Origin: a bacterium
GTDB taxonomy: Bacteria > Actinomycetota > Acidimicrobiia > Spongiisociales > UBA5794
DNA length: 33,354 nt
Direction: 5' to 3'
Assembly: GCA_024226255.1 (NCBI GenBank)
Contig: JAAELU010000613.1
Span: forward strand, 1-33,354
Part shown: positions 1-8,639 of the stretch, piece after piece
How the letters are laid out: each line of letters opens with the position of its first letter
Position numbering within the stretch: the first letter of the stretch is position 1
Program-made: the position numbers and the translations under genes
The notes under the pieces: generated by a model
The model's database searches: none
What the model was told of the DNA's origin: nothing
The model's input: only the letters and a program-made list of their open reading frames with translations

Positions 1-90
1 AGGAGTGAGGAGTGAGGAGTCAGAGAGTTGTGAGTTGCCAGTTACCAGTTACCAGCCGGAATCTGGTAACTGACAACTGGTAACTCGTAG
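1..90. repeat. Intergenic repeat tract with hairpin beyond lysA
   Basis: This is the stretch after the lysA stop (lysA is on the minus strand). It begins with a GAGTGAG-type tandem tract, followed by several copies of GTTACCAG and its complement. A 10-bp perfect inverted repeat, CAGTTACCAG (46-55) and CTGGTAACTG (63-72), encloses a 7-nt loop and could act as a transcription terminator for argS-lysA. There is no clear T tract, so terminator function is an inference. Similar degenerate short-repeat tracts occur in other intergenic gaps of this window. No gene is visible between 1 and 111. Confidence 0.5.
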
Positions 91-111
91 GACACGCCTC
101 GCCCCTGACCC

Positions 112-1386
112 CTAGATCCCGACGTCGCGCCGCAATAGGTCCTCGTGGGTTTCGCGGCGGACTACCAATCGGGCGGCGCCGTTGCTGACAAAAACGACGG
201 GTGGCCGCAACGCCATGTTGTAGTTGGAGCCCATCGAGTGTCCGTACGCTCCGGTCACCGGAGTCACCAACACGTCGTCGATCGCAATGTCATCAGGCAC
301 CATTGCTTCGGCGACGATGACATCACCCGACTCACAGTGTTTGCCGACGATGCGAACCGGCATCGTGCGATCGGCATCGGTGCGCCTGGCCAGGAATGCC
401 TCGTAGCCGCTGCCATACAGGACCGGACGCGGGTTGTCGCTCATTCCCCCGTCGACCGCAACGTAGGTCCGGATGCCCGAGATCGGCTTGATAACGCCAA
501 CCGTGTACGCAGTGACTGCGGCCGAGGCCACGATGCTCCGCCCCGGCTCCGCGGTGATGCGACAAGCGATGCCGAGCGCGCCGGCCGCTTCTGCGACCGA
601 ATGCGCCCAGTCAGAGATCGTCGGAGCGGTCTCGTCCCCGACATAGGCCACACCCAGGCCCCCGCCAACCGACAGCTCCGTGGCCCCCGACTCCTCCACG
701 AACGGTGCCAGAACTTCAAGAGCCTTGCGGAAGGAGCTGGTGGCATAGACCTGGCTGCCGATATGGGCGTGCACGCCGTGGTAGTCCATGGCCGACGAAG
801 CGCGGGCCCGCATCACCGCGGCAGCTGCCTCCCCGCCGTCCAGCGGGAACCCGAACTTCGAGTCGGCGATCCCGGTTTGCAGGTACTCGTGGGTGTGCGC
901 CTCAACGGCTGGGTTGACCCGGATAAGAACCGATGGGGCCTGATAGCCCGTTCGGTGGAGGTTCTCCAGGCGGTCCAATTCGTCGGAGTTGTCGACCACG
1001 ACCCGCTTGACCCCGACGTCGATGGCAGCGGCCAGCTCGGCCGAAGACTTGTTGTTGCCGTGAAACACAAGGCGATCGGCGGGGACCCCGGCACGCAGTG
1101 CCACAGCGAGCTCGCCGCCCGTGGCGACATCGAGGTCCATTCCCTCTTCGTAGGCCAGCCGAGCCATCGCCCCACACAAGAAAGCCTTGGTGGCATAGGC
1201 CACTCCATCGGGAAAGCCGGCGACGGCCTCGCGGCACCGCGTCCGTAGGTGGGTCTCGTCGTAGATGAAGAGTGGGGTGCCGTGCTCGGAAACGAGCTCG
1301 AGAACGTCGCACCCACCGATTGAGAGCCTGCCGGAGGAACCAACTTCAGCGGAGTCGGGAAGCAAGTCCCGTCGCACCGCAGTCAC
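112..1386 (-). CDS. lysA: Diaminopimelate decarboxylase
   Basis: This is a fold-type III PLP enzyme that decarboxylates meso-diaminopimelate to L-lysine, the last step of lysine synthesis in the cytoplasm. The PLP lysine lies in AYATKAF (Lys67 from the chosen start). The HIGSQ segment, the phosphate-binding EPGRS segment, the CESGDVI substrate loop of the partner subunit and the C-terminal SMGSNYN motif are all present in family order. I chose the GTG start at 1386 because GTGA overlaps the argS stop by four bases, a typical coupled junction. An upstream ATG at 1446 would add 20 poorly conserved residues inside argS. The protein is 424 residues, normal for the family. In many actinobacteria argS-lysA continues into threonine-pathway genes; here a hairpin follows and no further gene is visible. 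Confidence 0.96.
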   Translation of the reverse strand: MTAVRRDLLPDSAEVGSSGRLSIGGCDVLELVSEHGTPLFIYDETHLRTRCREAVAGFPDGVAYATKAFLCGAMARLAYEEGMDLDVATGGELAVALRAGVPADRLVFHGNNKSSAELAAAIDVGVKRVVVDNSDELDRLENLHRTGYQAPSVLIRVNPAVEAHTHEYLQTGIADSKFGFPLDGGEAAAAVMRARASSAMDYHGVHAHIGSQVYATSSFRKALEVLAPFVEESGATELSVGGGLGVAYVGDETAPTISDWAHSVAEAAGALGIACRITAEPGRSIVASAAVTAYTVGVIKPISGIRTYVAVDGGMSDNPRPVLYGSGYEAFLARRTDADRTMPVRIVGKHCESGDVIVAEAMVPDDIAIDDVLVTPVTGAYGHSMGSNYNMALRPPVVFVSNGAARLVVRRETHEDLLRRDVGI

Positions 1387-3158
1387 ATCCGCTCCGGCAC
1401 TTCCATAACGAGAAGATCGAGGAGGAAGGTGACTTGGCGCAGGCATAATTCCACCAGGCCCAGCCAGCTCGCTTGAGTGGAACCGTCGGACTCGTCGAGG
1501 ATTCGGCAGTGTTCGTAGAAACGGCTGAACTCGGCGGCCAACTCATAGGCGTACAGGGCGATGTGGTTAGGGGCTCGGTGCTCCGCGGCCCGGCTAACGA
1601 TCTCCGGAAGGCGCAAGAGCGCCAACATGAGATTGCGGTCGAACTCTCCGGTGGCCGGCGCAAGGACGCCTGGGGTCAGTCCCTGCTCAGATGCCTTGCG
1701 CAGAATCGATTTCATGCGAACAGCGCTGTAAAGCAAGTACGGACCGGTGCGACCCTCGAACGAGACGAACCTGTCGAGATCAAAGATGTAGTCGCTGGCC
1801 CGATGGTTCTGCAGGTCGCCGTACTTGAGTGCCGCCAGCCCAACGAGGTGGGCGATCTCGGATCGTTCCTCCTCGCTGTACTCACTCGCGAGGTCGTTCT
1901 CAGCGAGCCGTTGCGCAGCCCGGTCGATAGCGTCGTCGATGAGACTCCGCAGAAGTGGCGTACCTCCATCCCGAGTCTTGAGCGGCTTGCCGTCGGCACC
2001 GTTGACAGTTCCGTTGCCGGCGTGCTCGAGCAACACGTCCTCTCCCACGATGCCGGCTCTGCGGGCCGCCCGAAATACCTGTTCGAAGTGCAACGACTGG
2101 CGGGCATCAACGATGTAGATCATGGCGGCGACGTCGAACTGATCGACTCGATCTTGAATCGTGGCTACGTCCCACGTGGTGTACAGCGTTGCGCCGTCCG
2201 ACTTCGCCATGAGTAATGGCGGGATCTCGTTCTTGTCGTCGGGCAGAGCGACATCGATGACCACGGCGCCTTCGCTGATCCGGGCAACGCCGGACGCCAG
2301 GACCCTCTCGATCAAGGGATCGAGCAGCTCGGCAATGGTGCTCTCGCCGTGCCACAAGTCGAATGAGACACCGAGTTCGTCGTAGACGGCCTTGATGGCG
2401 TCGATGGAAACATCGCGGAAGTGCTGCCACAGCGCTAGGTAGCCGGGGCGACGCTTCTGCAGTTCGGCAGTCGCCTGGCGGGCTCTCTCTTTGAATTCCT
2501 CGTCGGTGGCGGCCCTGTTGGAGGCAGTCGGATACATCTCATTGAAGTCGTCCATGGCTACCGGTGGCTCGACGGGATACGGACCGACGTTTGCGGCGTC
2601 GAAATACGGCAGGTCCGGCTGACGATCCTCGAGTTCGGCGATCAGTTGGCCCTGTGGGCTGCCCCAGTCGCCGAGGTGCACGTCACCGATGACCTCGTTG
2701 CCCAGAGCTCGCATGATCCGCTTCAAGCTCTCGCCGATGACGGCCGGCCGGAGATGGCCAACGTGGAGCTCTTTGGCGACGTTGGGGCCGCCGTAGTCGA
2801 TGATCATTCGAGCCGGTGCCTCCCTCGGCATCACTCCAACACCGTCGCCGGTTCGAATCGTCTCAACGTAGCTCGCGAGCACTTCGTCGGCCAAGGTGAT
2901 ATTGATGAAGCCGGGGCCGGCAACTGACAAATCGGAGAACCGTGAGGAGTCGGGCAGGCCGGCGATCACGGCTTCGGCAAGCTCCCGAGGATTGCGCCCG
3001 GCACGCTTGGCAGCCCCGAGGGCTCCATTGCATTGGTATTGGGCCAGTTCGGGCCGCTGCGATACAGCGACTTCCCCATCGGACGCGTCCAATCCCAACG
3101 CGACAAACGCGGCACCAAATTCTTCGCTCAGCTCACTAAGAATCGACACGGTCCTCAC
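1383..3158 (-). CDS. argS: Arginyl-tRNA synthetase
   Basis: This class I aminoacyl-tRNA synthetase charges tRNA-Arg with arginine in the cytoplasm. The 591-residue protein has the N-terminal additional domain (residues 1-100), the HIGH-type signature HVGH at 132-135 within AKELHVGHLRP, and the catalytic core with LKTRDG in place of KMSKS, as is usual for ArgRS. The C-terminal DALR-type helical domain starts around the YLLYSAVRMKSIL segment. The protein ends in MEVPERM, the usual ArgRS C-terminal style. The GTG start at 3158 is used here; a GTG nine bases downstream is also possible. The stop overlaps the lysA start (GTGA), implying one operon with argS first. A tRNA-Arg(CCG) gene lies about 1.9 kb upstream on the same strand. 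Confidence 0.96.
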   Translation of the reverse strand: MRTVSILSELSEEFGAAFVALGLDASDGEVAVSQRPELAQYQCNGALGAAKRAGRNPRELAEAVIAGLPDSSRFSDLSVAGPGFINITLADEVLASYVETIRTGDGVGVMPREAPARMIIDYGGPNVAKELHVGHLRPAVIGESLKRIMRALGNEVIGDVHLGDWGSPQGQLIAELEDRQPDLPYFDAANVGPYPVEPPVAMDDFNEMYPTASNRAATDEEFKERARQATAELQKRRPGYLALWQHFRDVSIDAIKAVYDELGVSFDLWHGESTIAELLDPLIERVLASGVARISEGAVVIDVALPDDKNEIPPLLMAKSDGATLYTTWDVATIQDRVDQFDVAAMIYIVDARQSLHFEQVFRAARRAGIVGEDVLLEHAGNGTVNGADGKPLKTRDGGTPLLRSLIDDAIDRAAQRLAENDLASEYSEEERSEIAHLVGLAALKYGDLQNHRASDYIFDLDRFVSFEGRTGPYLLYSAVRMKSILRKASEQGLTPGVLAPATGEFDRNLMLALLRLPEIVSRAAEHRAPNHIALYAYELAAEFSRFYEHCRILDESDGSTQASWLGLVELCLRQVTFLLDLLVMEVPERM

Positions 3159-3189
3159 CGACCTAGAAAGTGGCCCCAGATGGTAGATG

Positions 3190-3213
3190 AGAAGTCAGAA
3201 GCCAGAAGTCAGA
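3190..3213. repeat. CAGAAG(T/C)CAG-type intergenic repeat
   Basis: A short tract of repeated AGAAGTCAG/AGAAGCCAG units sits in the 122-bp gap between argS and the upstream-lying minus-strand gene. The same unit recurs at 4964-4996 and 24024-24089. It is followed by GAGGAGTGA, which resembles the tract at the left end of the window. Function is unknown. It may be part of a terminator or a small dispersed repeat family. Confidence 0.5.
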
Positions 3214-3280
3214 CGTGAGGAGTGACCGCCCATGGTGGCCGGATGACGAGTCGAGCCGATGGGCCGATGTGCCCCAGATG

Positions 3281-4117
3281 TCACTTGCAGATGAGGGTGA
3301 TTGTGAAGGCGTAGTTCGGGCTTCCGAGCCACTGAGCGTCGGTCCACGGTGAGTAGTCACGGTTGTTGTAGGTTTCAGCCTCGGCCGTGGACGTGAACGT
3401 GGCCACTCCGGTCCAATTGTTCTTATCCCAGACATCGAACTCCACCTTCATGGCTCCGTCCTGGCCAGGGTTGTAATTGTGGGTAGGCACGTAGAGAGCT
3501 ACTGGTTCCGAGGCGCTGTATTCGTTCTCGACCGTTCCAATCTCGAATACCACGGCGGCAAACGCTCCACCTCCCCCGGTGACGCCAACATCGATAGTGG
3601 TCAGACTGCCCGCGTCCGTCACTCTTCCGGATTTATTGGATTCGTCGAGTATTTCGGCGTGTACAGCCTTTGTCCTAAACACGTGATCACTGTCGACGAA
3701 ACATCGGTTTACTGGCTGGTCAAAGGACGCTTCGTCGAGCGTCCAGCCTTCGAGCGAGAGGTTCCCTTGTCTCGACGAATAGGCGCCGGATACACCGGGA
3801 AGACCCTCAACGATCAAGACCGTTTCACCTTGACGCACAGCTGGACATGAGTCAGCGTCGGTGACGCCATGTTTGGCGGCTGCAATCATGTCATCGAGGA
3901 GGTCGGGTGATTCGAGCCGATCGTTTATGAACTCCAAGTCTTCCAGTGCGAGGAAACAGTCCACGTCGGAAGGGGAACCAGAATCCGCTCCCGAGGCCAC
4001 CGGTCTCTGCGATCCACCTCCTGCAATGAGGGACACCAGAATGGCCCCACCAAACAGCGCTAAACCGCCGATAGCCATCCATGCGGATCGGGGAAGGCCG
4101 CCATCGCTCGCACTCAT
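3281..4117 (-). CDS. Membrane-anchored extracytoplasmic protein of unknown function
   Basis: I do not recognise a family. The 278-residue protein has a short cytoplasmic N-terminus, one hydrophobic segment (about residues 12-33, AWMAIGGLALFGGAILV), and then a soluble region that should face outside. That region contains a Glu/Asp-rich helix-like part, scattered cysteines (CFLALED, SCPAVRQGE, NRCFVDSD and a terminal ICK) that could form disulfides, and aromatic, asparagine-rich beta-like sequence at the C-terminus. The ATG at 4117 is supported by GGGAGA eight bases upstream. The gene lies 41 bp downstream of the lipoprotein gene 4159-4779 on the same strand, so the two are probably co-transcribed and may act together at the cell surface. 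Confidence 0.75.
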   Translation of the reverse strand: MSASDGGLPRSAWMAIGGLALFGGAILVSLIAGGGSQRPVASGADSGSPSDVDCFLALEDLEFINDRLESPDLLDDMIAAAKHGVTDADSCPAVRQGETVLIVEGLPGVSGAYSSRQGNLSLEGWTLDEASFDQPVNRCFVDSDHVFRTKAVHAEILDESNKSGRVTDAGSLTTIDVGVTGGGGAFAAVVFEIGTVENEYSASEPVALYVPTHNYNPGQDGAMKVEFDVWDKNNWTGVATFTSTAEAETYNNRDYSPWTDAQWLGSPNYAFTITLICK

Positions 4118-4158
4118 CTTGTGTCTCCCTTGACTCTCCGCCTCACTGGCAAAGCCCT

Positions 4159-4779
4159 CTAACCGGCAGGACAGGTGGCGCTGAATGTTCCTTCGAGGAC
4201 ACCTGTCTCGTACGTTCCGCCGGTTTGTCTTGTCTCGGTCAGAGACCGTTCCTCGTAGAACACTCCGCTTCCTGAGACGCTGTTGCCGTTGACCGTGGCA
4301 GTTGCACCAATCTCCTGCGGCAGGTTCTGGTTGGGGAATTTCTGATGCACGCTGCTGTCAGCGATCCACAGTTGGCCGCCGATGACTGCGCTACCTATCT
4401 GGACGACCGGATCGTCAGCAGAGTTGGGGACGGTGATTGACAACAAAACTCCTTCGCCGTTGGCGTCTTGGCCGTTCAGGACGACGAAGAAGGAGCCGCC
4501 GAGGTCGGGGTTGCACGTCCCGGGGAGATCACCGGCCAGGGCAAATTCCCACGTTGTGTCGCCGATTGTGGCCGTCCCGGTGCCTTCGTCCGCGGTAGCG
4601 GCTGGTTCTTCCGGAGCAGGTGCAGCAGTCGTCGTGGTGGTGGCATCTGAATCTGTCTCCAAGGGCTCCTGGGCTGTTGATGTCGTGGTCAATCGTGGTT
4701 CGCCATCGCCGCTATCCCCACCACAGGCGCCCAGCACCAACACAAACGCTAGAAGGGTTGACAACAATCCACGGCTCAT
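4159..4779 (-). CDS. Putative secreted lipoprotein
   Basis: The protein is 206 residues long. It has a short n-region and a hydrophobic stretch ending in the lipobox LVLGAC, so Cys19 is the expected lipidated residue exported by Sec and anchored outside the membrane. A Thr/Ala/Pro/Asp-rich linker (TTTTTAAPAPEEP) follows. The C-terminal domain looks beta-rich (GTATIGDTTWEFALAGD and onward) and reads like a small ligand-binding or adhesin-like domain, but I cannot assign a family. I chose the ATG at 4779 rather than a longer frame from 4929 because it places the signal peptide at the N-terminus and has a GGGAGAG ribosome-binding site just upstream. It is first in a likely two-gene unit with 3281-4117. 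Confidence 0.8.
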   Translation of the reverse strand: MSRGLLSTLLAFVLVLGACGGDSGDGEPRLTTTSTAQEPLETDSDATTTTTAAPAPEEPAATADEGTGTATIGDTTWEFALAGDLPGTCNPDLGGSFFVVLNGQDANGEGVLLSITVPNSADDPVVQIGSAVIGGQLWIADSSVHQKFPNQNLPQEIGATATVNGNSVSGSGVFYEERSLTETRQTGGTYETGVLEGTFSATCPAG

Positions 4780-4963
4780 GACGTCTCTCCCGGTCGCCCC
4801 GTAGGGATTGGGGTGACCTCTAAGGAAGTTAGTCACATCGAATGACCTCATGTCGGTAGAACGGTCTCGACGCGATAGCCGCGACGCCAGGCATGTCAAA
4901 GTGACAGGAATTCGGCCCGCTACCGGCAAGTCAACTCGCCGAGTCAGAATCGCGAATGGGTAG

Positions 4964-4996
4964 ATTTCTGACTTCCGGTTTCTGACTTCTGACTTC
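4964..4996. repeat. CTGACTTC-type intergenic repeat
   Basis: Repeated TTTCTGACTTC units lie in the gap between the lipoprotein gene and the tRNA. This is the opposite orientation of the AGAAGTCAG units at 3190-3213 and of the left arm at 24024-24040. The surrounding gap (4780-5066) shows no gene. Confidence 0.5.
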
Positions 4997-5066
4997 GAGA
5001 CCGCACGCCCGGCTCGAGCAGCCTGGCGTTGTCATGCAAGTCCGGAGCCAACTCACCGATGCACAG

Positions 5067-5138
5067 TGCCCCAGGCAGGATTCGAACCTGCGCACCCGGC
5101 TCCGGAGGCCGATGCTCTATCCCCTGAGCTACTGGGGC
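5067..5138 (-). tRNA. tRNA-Arg(CCG)
   Basis: On the minus strand the 72 nt fold as a standard cloverleaf. The acceptor arms are GCCCCAG and CTGGGGC with discriminator A. The D arm is GCTC/GAGC. The anticodon stem TCGGC/GCCGG encloses the loop CTCCGGA. A short variable region follows, then the T arm GCAGG-TTCGAAT-CCTGC. The anticodon is CCG, reading the arginine codon CGG, which is expected to be frequent in a GC-rich genome. The 3' CCA is not encoded, since CTG follows the discriminator, so it must be added by nucleotidyltransferase. The gene lies downstream of the tyrosine phenol-lyase gene on the same strand. Confidence 0.95.
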
Positions 5139-5181
5139 TCAAGGCCGAGGAGTGTACTCCTCCCCGGCCAACTTGCCGTTG

Positions 5182-6561
5182 TCAGGTCGCCGGCTCGAAT
5201 CGGGCCTGGAAGAACCGCAGTGACTCTGGCTCGTAGGTGAACCGGAGACCGGCCATCTGCTCGCGGTTGTCATAGACGGCAGCAATGGACTCGGCGACAA
5301 CGTCCATGTGGGCTTGGGTGTACACACGCCGCGGAATCGCCAGACGAACCAGCTCCAACTTCGGATAGTGATGATCGCCTGAGACGGGGTCGCGGCCTGC
5401 AGACACGATGCCACGCTCCATCGCCCGTACCCCGGATTCAACGTAGATTTCTGCTGCCAAGGCCTGGGCAGGGAACAGGTCCTGCGGGAGATGCGACATG
5501 ATCGCAGCGGCGTCGAGGAAGATGCCGTGCCCGCCGATCGGTTGCACGATTGGGATACCCGCCTTGAGGAGTCGGTTTCCGAGATATTCGACCTGCCCGG
5601 TGCGCGCCCGGACGTGGTCGTCGGTTGCCGCCATCTCTTCGATGCCTCGAGCGAGTGCCTCCATATCGCGGCCTGACATCCCGCCGTACGTATGGAGCCC
5701 CTCGAAGGCAACCAGCAGTGCCCGCGCCTTTTCGGCCAGCTTCGGATCCCGCAAGGCCAGGAATCCACCGATGTTGACCAGGTTGTCCTTCTTTGAGGAT
5801 ACGGTCGCCCCGTCAGACAGCGAGCAGATCTTCCGCAGAATGTCGGCGACGCTCCAGTCCTCGTAGCCGTGTTCACGCTGCTTGATGAACCAGGCGTTCT
5901 CGAGGGCACGGGTTGCATCGAGCATCACCAGGATGCCGTGCTCACCACAGAGGTCATACACCGCTTCGAGGTTGGCCAACGACATTGGTTGACCGCCTGC
6001 CATGTTGACGTTCGTCTCGACGGAGATGTAGGGGATCTTGTCCGCGCCGACCTCGGCGATGAGCGCTCCAAGCTTCTCGAGATCGATATTTCCTTTGAAC
6101 GGATAGAGGTCATACGGATCAAAGGCTTCATCGACGATCACATCGACAAAGTGGCCGCCGGCGTGTTCCTGGTGGAAACGGGTTGTGGTGAAGTACATGT
6201 TGCCGGGCACGTAGTCGCCGGGCTTGATCAGGATCTGACTCAAGATGTGTTCGGCGCCGCGGCCCTGATGCGTCGGCACCAGCTCCTCATATCCGTAGAC
6301 CTCGCGAACAGCCGCCACCAGGTTGTAGAAGCTGCGACTTCCTGCATACGCCTCGTCACCGAGCATGAGGCCGGCCCACTGATAATCGGACATCGCCGAA
6401 GTGCCTGAGTCGGTCAGAAGGTCGATATAGACGTCCTCGGCCCGCAAGAGGAAAGTGTTGTGGCCGGCCTCCGCAATGGCCCGCTCACGATGTTCTTTGG
6501 TCGTCATCTTGATGGGTTCGACCATCTTGATTTTGTAGGGTTCTGCCCAACTCTTGACCAT
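5182..6561 (-). CDS. tpl: Tyrosine phenol-lyase (beta-tyrosinase)
   Basis: This PLP-dependent beta-eliminating lyase converts L-tyrosine to phenol, pyruvate and ammonia. The reaction is reversible and potassium-dependent in known enzymes. The 459 residues align along their whole length with enterobacterial TPL, usually with a one-residue offset: Tyr72, Arg101 and Phe124-Thr125 in MYFTTTR, Asn186 in NMAGGQP, Asp215 and Arg218 in LDATR, and the PLP-binding Lys258 in SSKKDN. The FFQARF motif at the C-terminus is kept. The MERGIVSAGR segment carries an arginine (about residue 383) that I take as TPL Arg381, and Thr125 is kept; together these favour tyrosine phenol-lyase over tryptophanase. The ATG at 6561 is preceded by AGGAGG. 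No tyrosine transporter is adjacent. It is unusual enough in actinobacteria that horizontal acquisition is plausible. Confidence 0.92.
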   Translation of the reverse strand: MVKSWAEPYKIKMVEPIKMTTKEHRERAIAEAGHNTFLLRAEDVYIDLLTDSGTSAMSDYQWAGLMLGDEAYAGSRSFYNLVAAVREVYGYEELVPTHQGRGAEHILSQILIKPGDYVPGNMYFTTTRFHQEHAGGHFVDVIVDEAFDPYDLYPFKGNIDLEKLGALIAEVGADKIPYISVETNVNMAGGQPMSLANLEAVYDLCGEHGILVMLDATRALENAWFIKQREHGYEDWSVADILRKICSLSDGATVSSKKDNLVNIGGFLALRDPKLAEKARALLVAFEGLHTYGGMSGRDMEALARGIEEMAATDDHVRARTGQVEYLGNRLLKAGIPIVQPIGGHGIFLDAAAIMSHLPQDLFPAQALAAEIYVESGVRAMERGIVSAGRDPVSGDHHYPKLELVRLAIPRRVYTQAHMDVVAESIAAVYDNREQMAGLRFTYEPESLRFFQARFEPAT

Positions 6562-6669
6562 TGGTACTCCTCCTAGGTGCGCCGCGTTGAATCTGGGACA
6601 AGGGATTGTCTACATCGAGTATCCGCGGACCGCCGAAGCCTCCCTAGAGGCTTTTGACCCACGCCGCGG

Positions 6670-7434
6670 CTAGAAGATGTTGCCGATCACACCAAGCCTG
6701 GAGAGCACCAATAGGTCCATCGTTATGGCGACAGAAACATGCAAGAGAATCCCGGGAACGAAGCTGCGCGATTTTACGGCCATAGTCCCCAGAACCAGGC
6801 CGGCGACTATCGCCGCGGTGGCTTCTGGCATCGGTTTCGAGAAGTGGATCATCGTGTACGGCACCGTCATCATCACGACGGACAGCGCCCCGAACCGCGG
6901 CAGCAACCCGAAGGTCATGAACCCACGAAAGAACGCCTCGACGCCTGCAAACTGCAGGCCGTAGCCCATCTCGTACAGCCAGAAGCCGGCCCCTCCCTCG
7001 ACCGCCCGCGAGTAGAAGGGGTAGTAGTTGAGGAACGACTCGAAACCGGACACCCAGATGAGAACCGGGAGCATCACCAGATACATGGCGCCGTACATCG
7101 GAAGGTGCTTGGCGGTCCCCCGGATACGGAATCCGAAGTCGCCCGGCGACTTGCGCAACACCCAGATGACTATCGCAAGCGGAACGCCAAATCGCAGCAC
7201 CATCGACGTGAAGCCCCACCACAGATAGGCACCAACTCCCGGAAAGTCCTCGAGTGAGCCCGAAGCGAAGTCTGAGACGTACCCCGAAAGGCCGCTGCTG
7301 AAGTAAAAGCCCGGCCGACCCCAATAGAAGAAGACCAGGAGTAGAACCGTGGACGTCAGCAGCACAATCAGCGCGTCGCGATCCTGCTGCTTCCACACAA
7401 AATCAGGATGATCTGGCCACAGATACCGCTTCAC
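6670..7434 (-). CDS. CPBP-type intramembrane protease-like protein
   Basis: A polytopic membrane protein of about 254 residues with roughly six to seven hydrophobic helices. Its C-terminal half carries the CPBP/Abi signatures: VEAFFRGFM (motif 1), IHFSKPMPE (motif 2, with a histidine after a hydrophobic run) and HVSVAITMD (motif 3). Family members are glutamate-type intramembrane proteases related to Rce1. Here the first glutamate of the classic EExxxR is valine, so activity may be altered, although single-Glu variants (EFFFRG) exist in annotated members. I set the start at GTG 7434. The frame continues open upstream, but there it only mirrors the ku gene on the other strand. No strong ribosome-binding site is visible. 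It is divergent from ku. Confidence 0.8.
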   Translation of the reverse strand: MKRYLWPDHPDFVWKQQDRDALIVLLTSTVLLLVFFYWGRPGFYFSSGLSGYVSDFASGSLEDFPGVGAYLWWGFTSMVLRFGVPLAIVIWVLRKSPGDFGFRIRGTAKHLPMYGAMYLVMLPVLIWVSGFESFLNYYPFYSRAVEGGAGFWLYEMGYGLQFAGVEAFFRGFMTFGLLPRFGALSVVMMTVPYTMIHFSKPMPEATAAIVAGLVLGTMAVKSRSFVPGILLHVSVAITMDLLVLSRLGVIGNIF

Positions 7435-7569
7435 GGCGCCGCAGTGTACGGCGCCGAACCGGCTCGCAGCGGAGTCACCGTTCTGCGCGACGCCGTGTCG
7501 AACCCAGCCGCGATGCACTATCGTTTTTTTTGTGTACTGCCGACGACGGACCGAACGCGGGAGATACTC

Positions 7570-8355
7570 ATGAGATCGATATGGAAAGGCGCCATTTCCT
7601 TTGGACTGGTGACGATCCCGGTCGGGCTGTACGCGGCCACGGAGAACAAACGACCCAAGTTCCGCCAATTGCGTGACTCCGACCACTCCCCCATCAAGTA
7701 CAAGAGGGTCGCCGAAACCGATGGACAGGAAGTCCCGTACGAGAACATCGTCAAGGGCTACGAAATCGATAAGGGTCGCTTCGTCGTGTTCACAGCTGAG
7801 GAGCTCTCCGATATCGCCAAGGGCAGCAGTGGCAGCGTGGTTGACGTCGTTCAGTTCGTCGATCAATCTGAAATCGACCCGATCTACTATCGATCGACCT
7901 ACTACCTCGCTCCCGAAGAGACCGGCGTCAAGGCCTACCGGATACTCGAGCAGGCCCTCACCACAAAGAACATGGTGGGCATTGCCAAGGTGGCCATTCG
8001 CGAACGCGAGTACTTGGCAACTCTGCGAGCCGACGACGGCGTCATCATCATGGAGACGATGTACTGGCCTGATGAGATCCGCGAGCCGGCCTTCGAAACG
8101 CTCGAAGCCGAAGAGCAAGAGGTCCGCGAGGACGAAGTCAAGATGGCCGAGATGATCATCGATAATCTGACTGCGACGTTCGATCCGTCGGCATGGAATG
8201 ACGAGTCTCGTGAGGCGGTCGAGGCCGCGGCACAATTGAAGGTGGACGGCCAGGAAATCGTCGCCCCCGAGGTACCGACTCCGACGGGTGTGGTCGATCT
8301 GATGGAAGCTCTCAAAGCCAGTGTCGAAGCCACCAAGGCCAAGAAGGCCGGATAA
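7570..8355 (+). CDS. ku: Ku family DNA end-binding protein
   Basis: Bacterial Ku is a homodimeric ring that binds double-strand break ends and recruits ATP-dependent ligase in non-homologous end joining. The 261-residue protein begins with the family's hallmark MRSIWKGAISFGLVTIPVGLY. It continues with the core beta-barrel (KFRQL..., YKRVAETDGQEVPYENIVKGYE) and the RSTYYLAPEETG segment, and ends with a short C-terminal tail containing KAKKAG. The ATG at 7570 has GGGAGA six bases upstream; a longer frame from 7408 is not needed. The DNA ligase gene 8640-9578 is convergent, so the two end-joining genes are neighbours but not co-transcribed. Confidence 0.95.
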   Translation: MRSIWKGAISFGLVTIPVGLYAATENKRPKFRQLRDSDHSPIKYKRVAETDGQEVPYENIVKGYEIDKGRFVVFTAEELSDIAKGSSGSVVDVVQFVDQSEIDPIYYRSTYYLAPEETGVKAYRILEQALTTKNMVGIAKVAIREREYLATLRADDGVIIMETMYWPDEIREPAFETLEAEEQEVREDEVKMAEMIIDNLTATFDPSAWNDESREAVEAAAQLKVDGQEIVAPEVPTPTGVVDLMEALKASVEATKAKKAG

Positions 8356-8639
8356 CGAGTAGCCAGTATTCAGTGGTCAGCACCGGCTTCGCCTTCAGAC
8401 CGGACGCGCGGCCAATCGGGTGACTACTGATTGTTAGAGCGAGGCGCCAGCCGAGCGATACTGACTACTGCGATTCCTCTAGTGCTTCTGCTTCGAACGT
8501 GAGCTGCCAAGCGAACGTGATGAGCATCATCGTCGCCGCTACTACTACTGCCTGCAATATCCCCATCTGGTAGGGATCGGCATTTGGAGCGCGAATCTTC
8601 AAGCAGATATTTCGCGGACGCCGGAAAATCTGTCGACTG
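8356..8639. other. Intergenic gap between convergent ku and ligase
   Basis: These 284 bp hold no gene I would defend. The first half contains inverted, degenerate repeats of CAGT/ACTG type (AGTAGCCAGTATTCAGTGGTCAG against GACTACTGATTG and ATACTGACTACTG), a plausible bidirectional terminator for the converging genes. The second half contains a short minus-strand frame ending at 8465, discussed among the rejected items. Confidence 0.4.

Noticed and set aside
145-1248. Long plus-strand frame antisense to lysA
   Set aside because: Arg/His/Asp-rich composition typical of a shadow frame in GC-rich DNA; lysA on the other strand is certain.
5067-5138. tRNA-Arg as an integration site for a genomic island containing tpl
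   Set aside because: I found no repeated copy of the tRNA 3' end, and no integrase gene is present in the window.
7435-8235. N-terminal extension of the CPBP-like gene by 267 codons
   Set aside because: It is only the antisense reading of ku. Its sequence is not membrane-like and the real protein starts near 7434.
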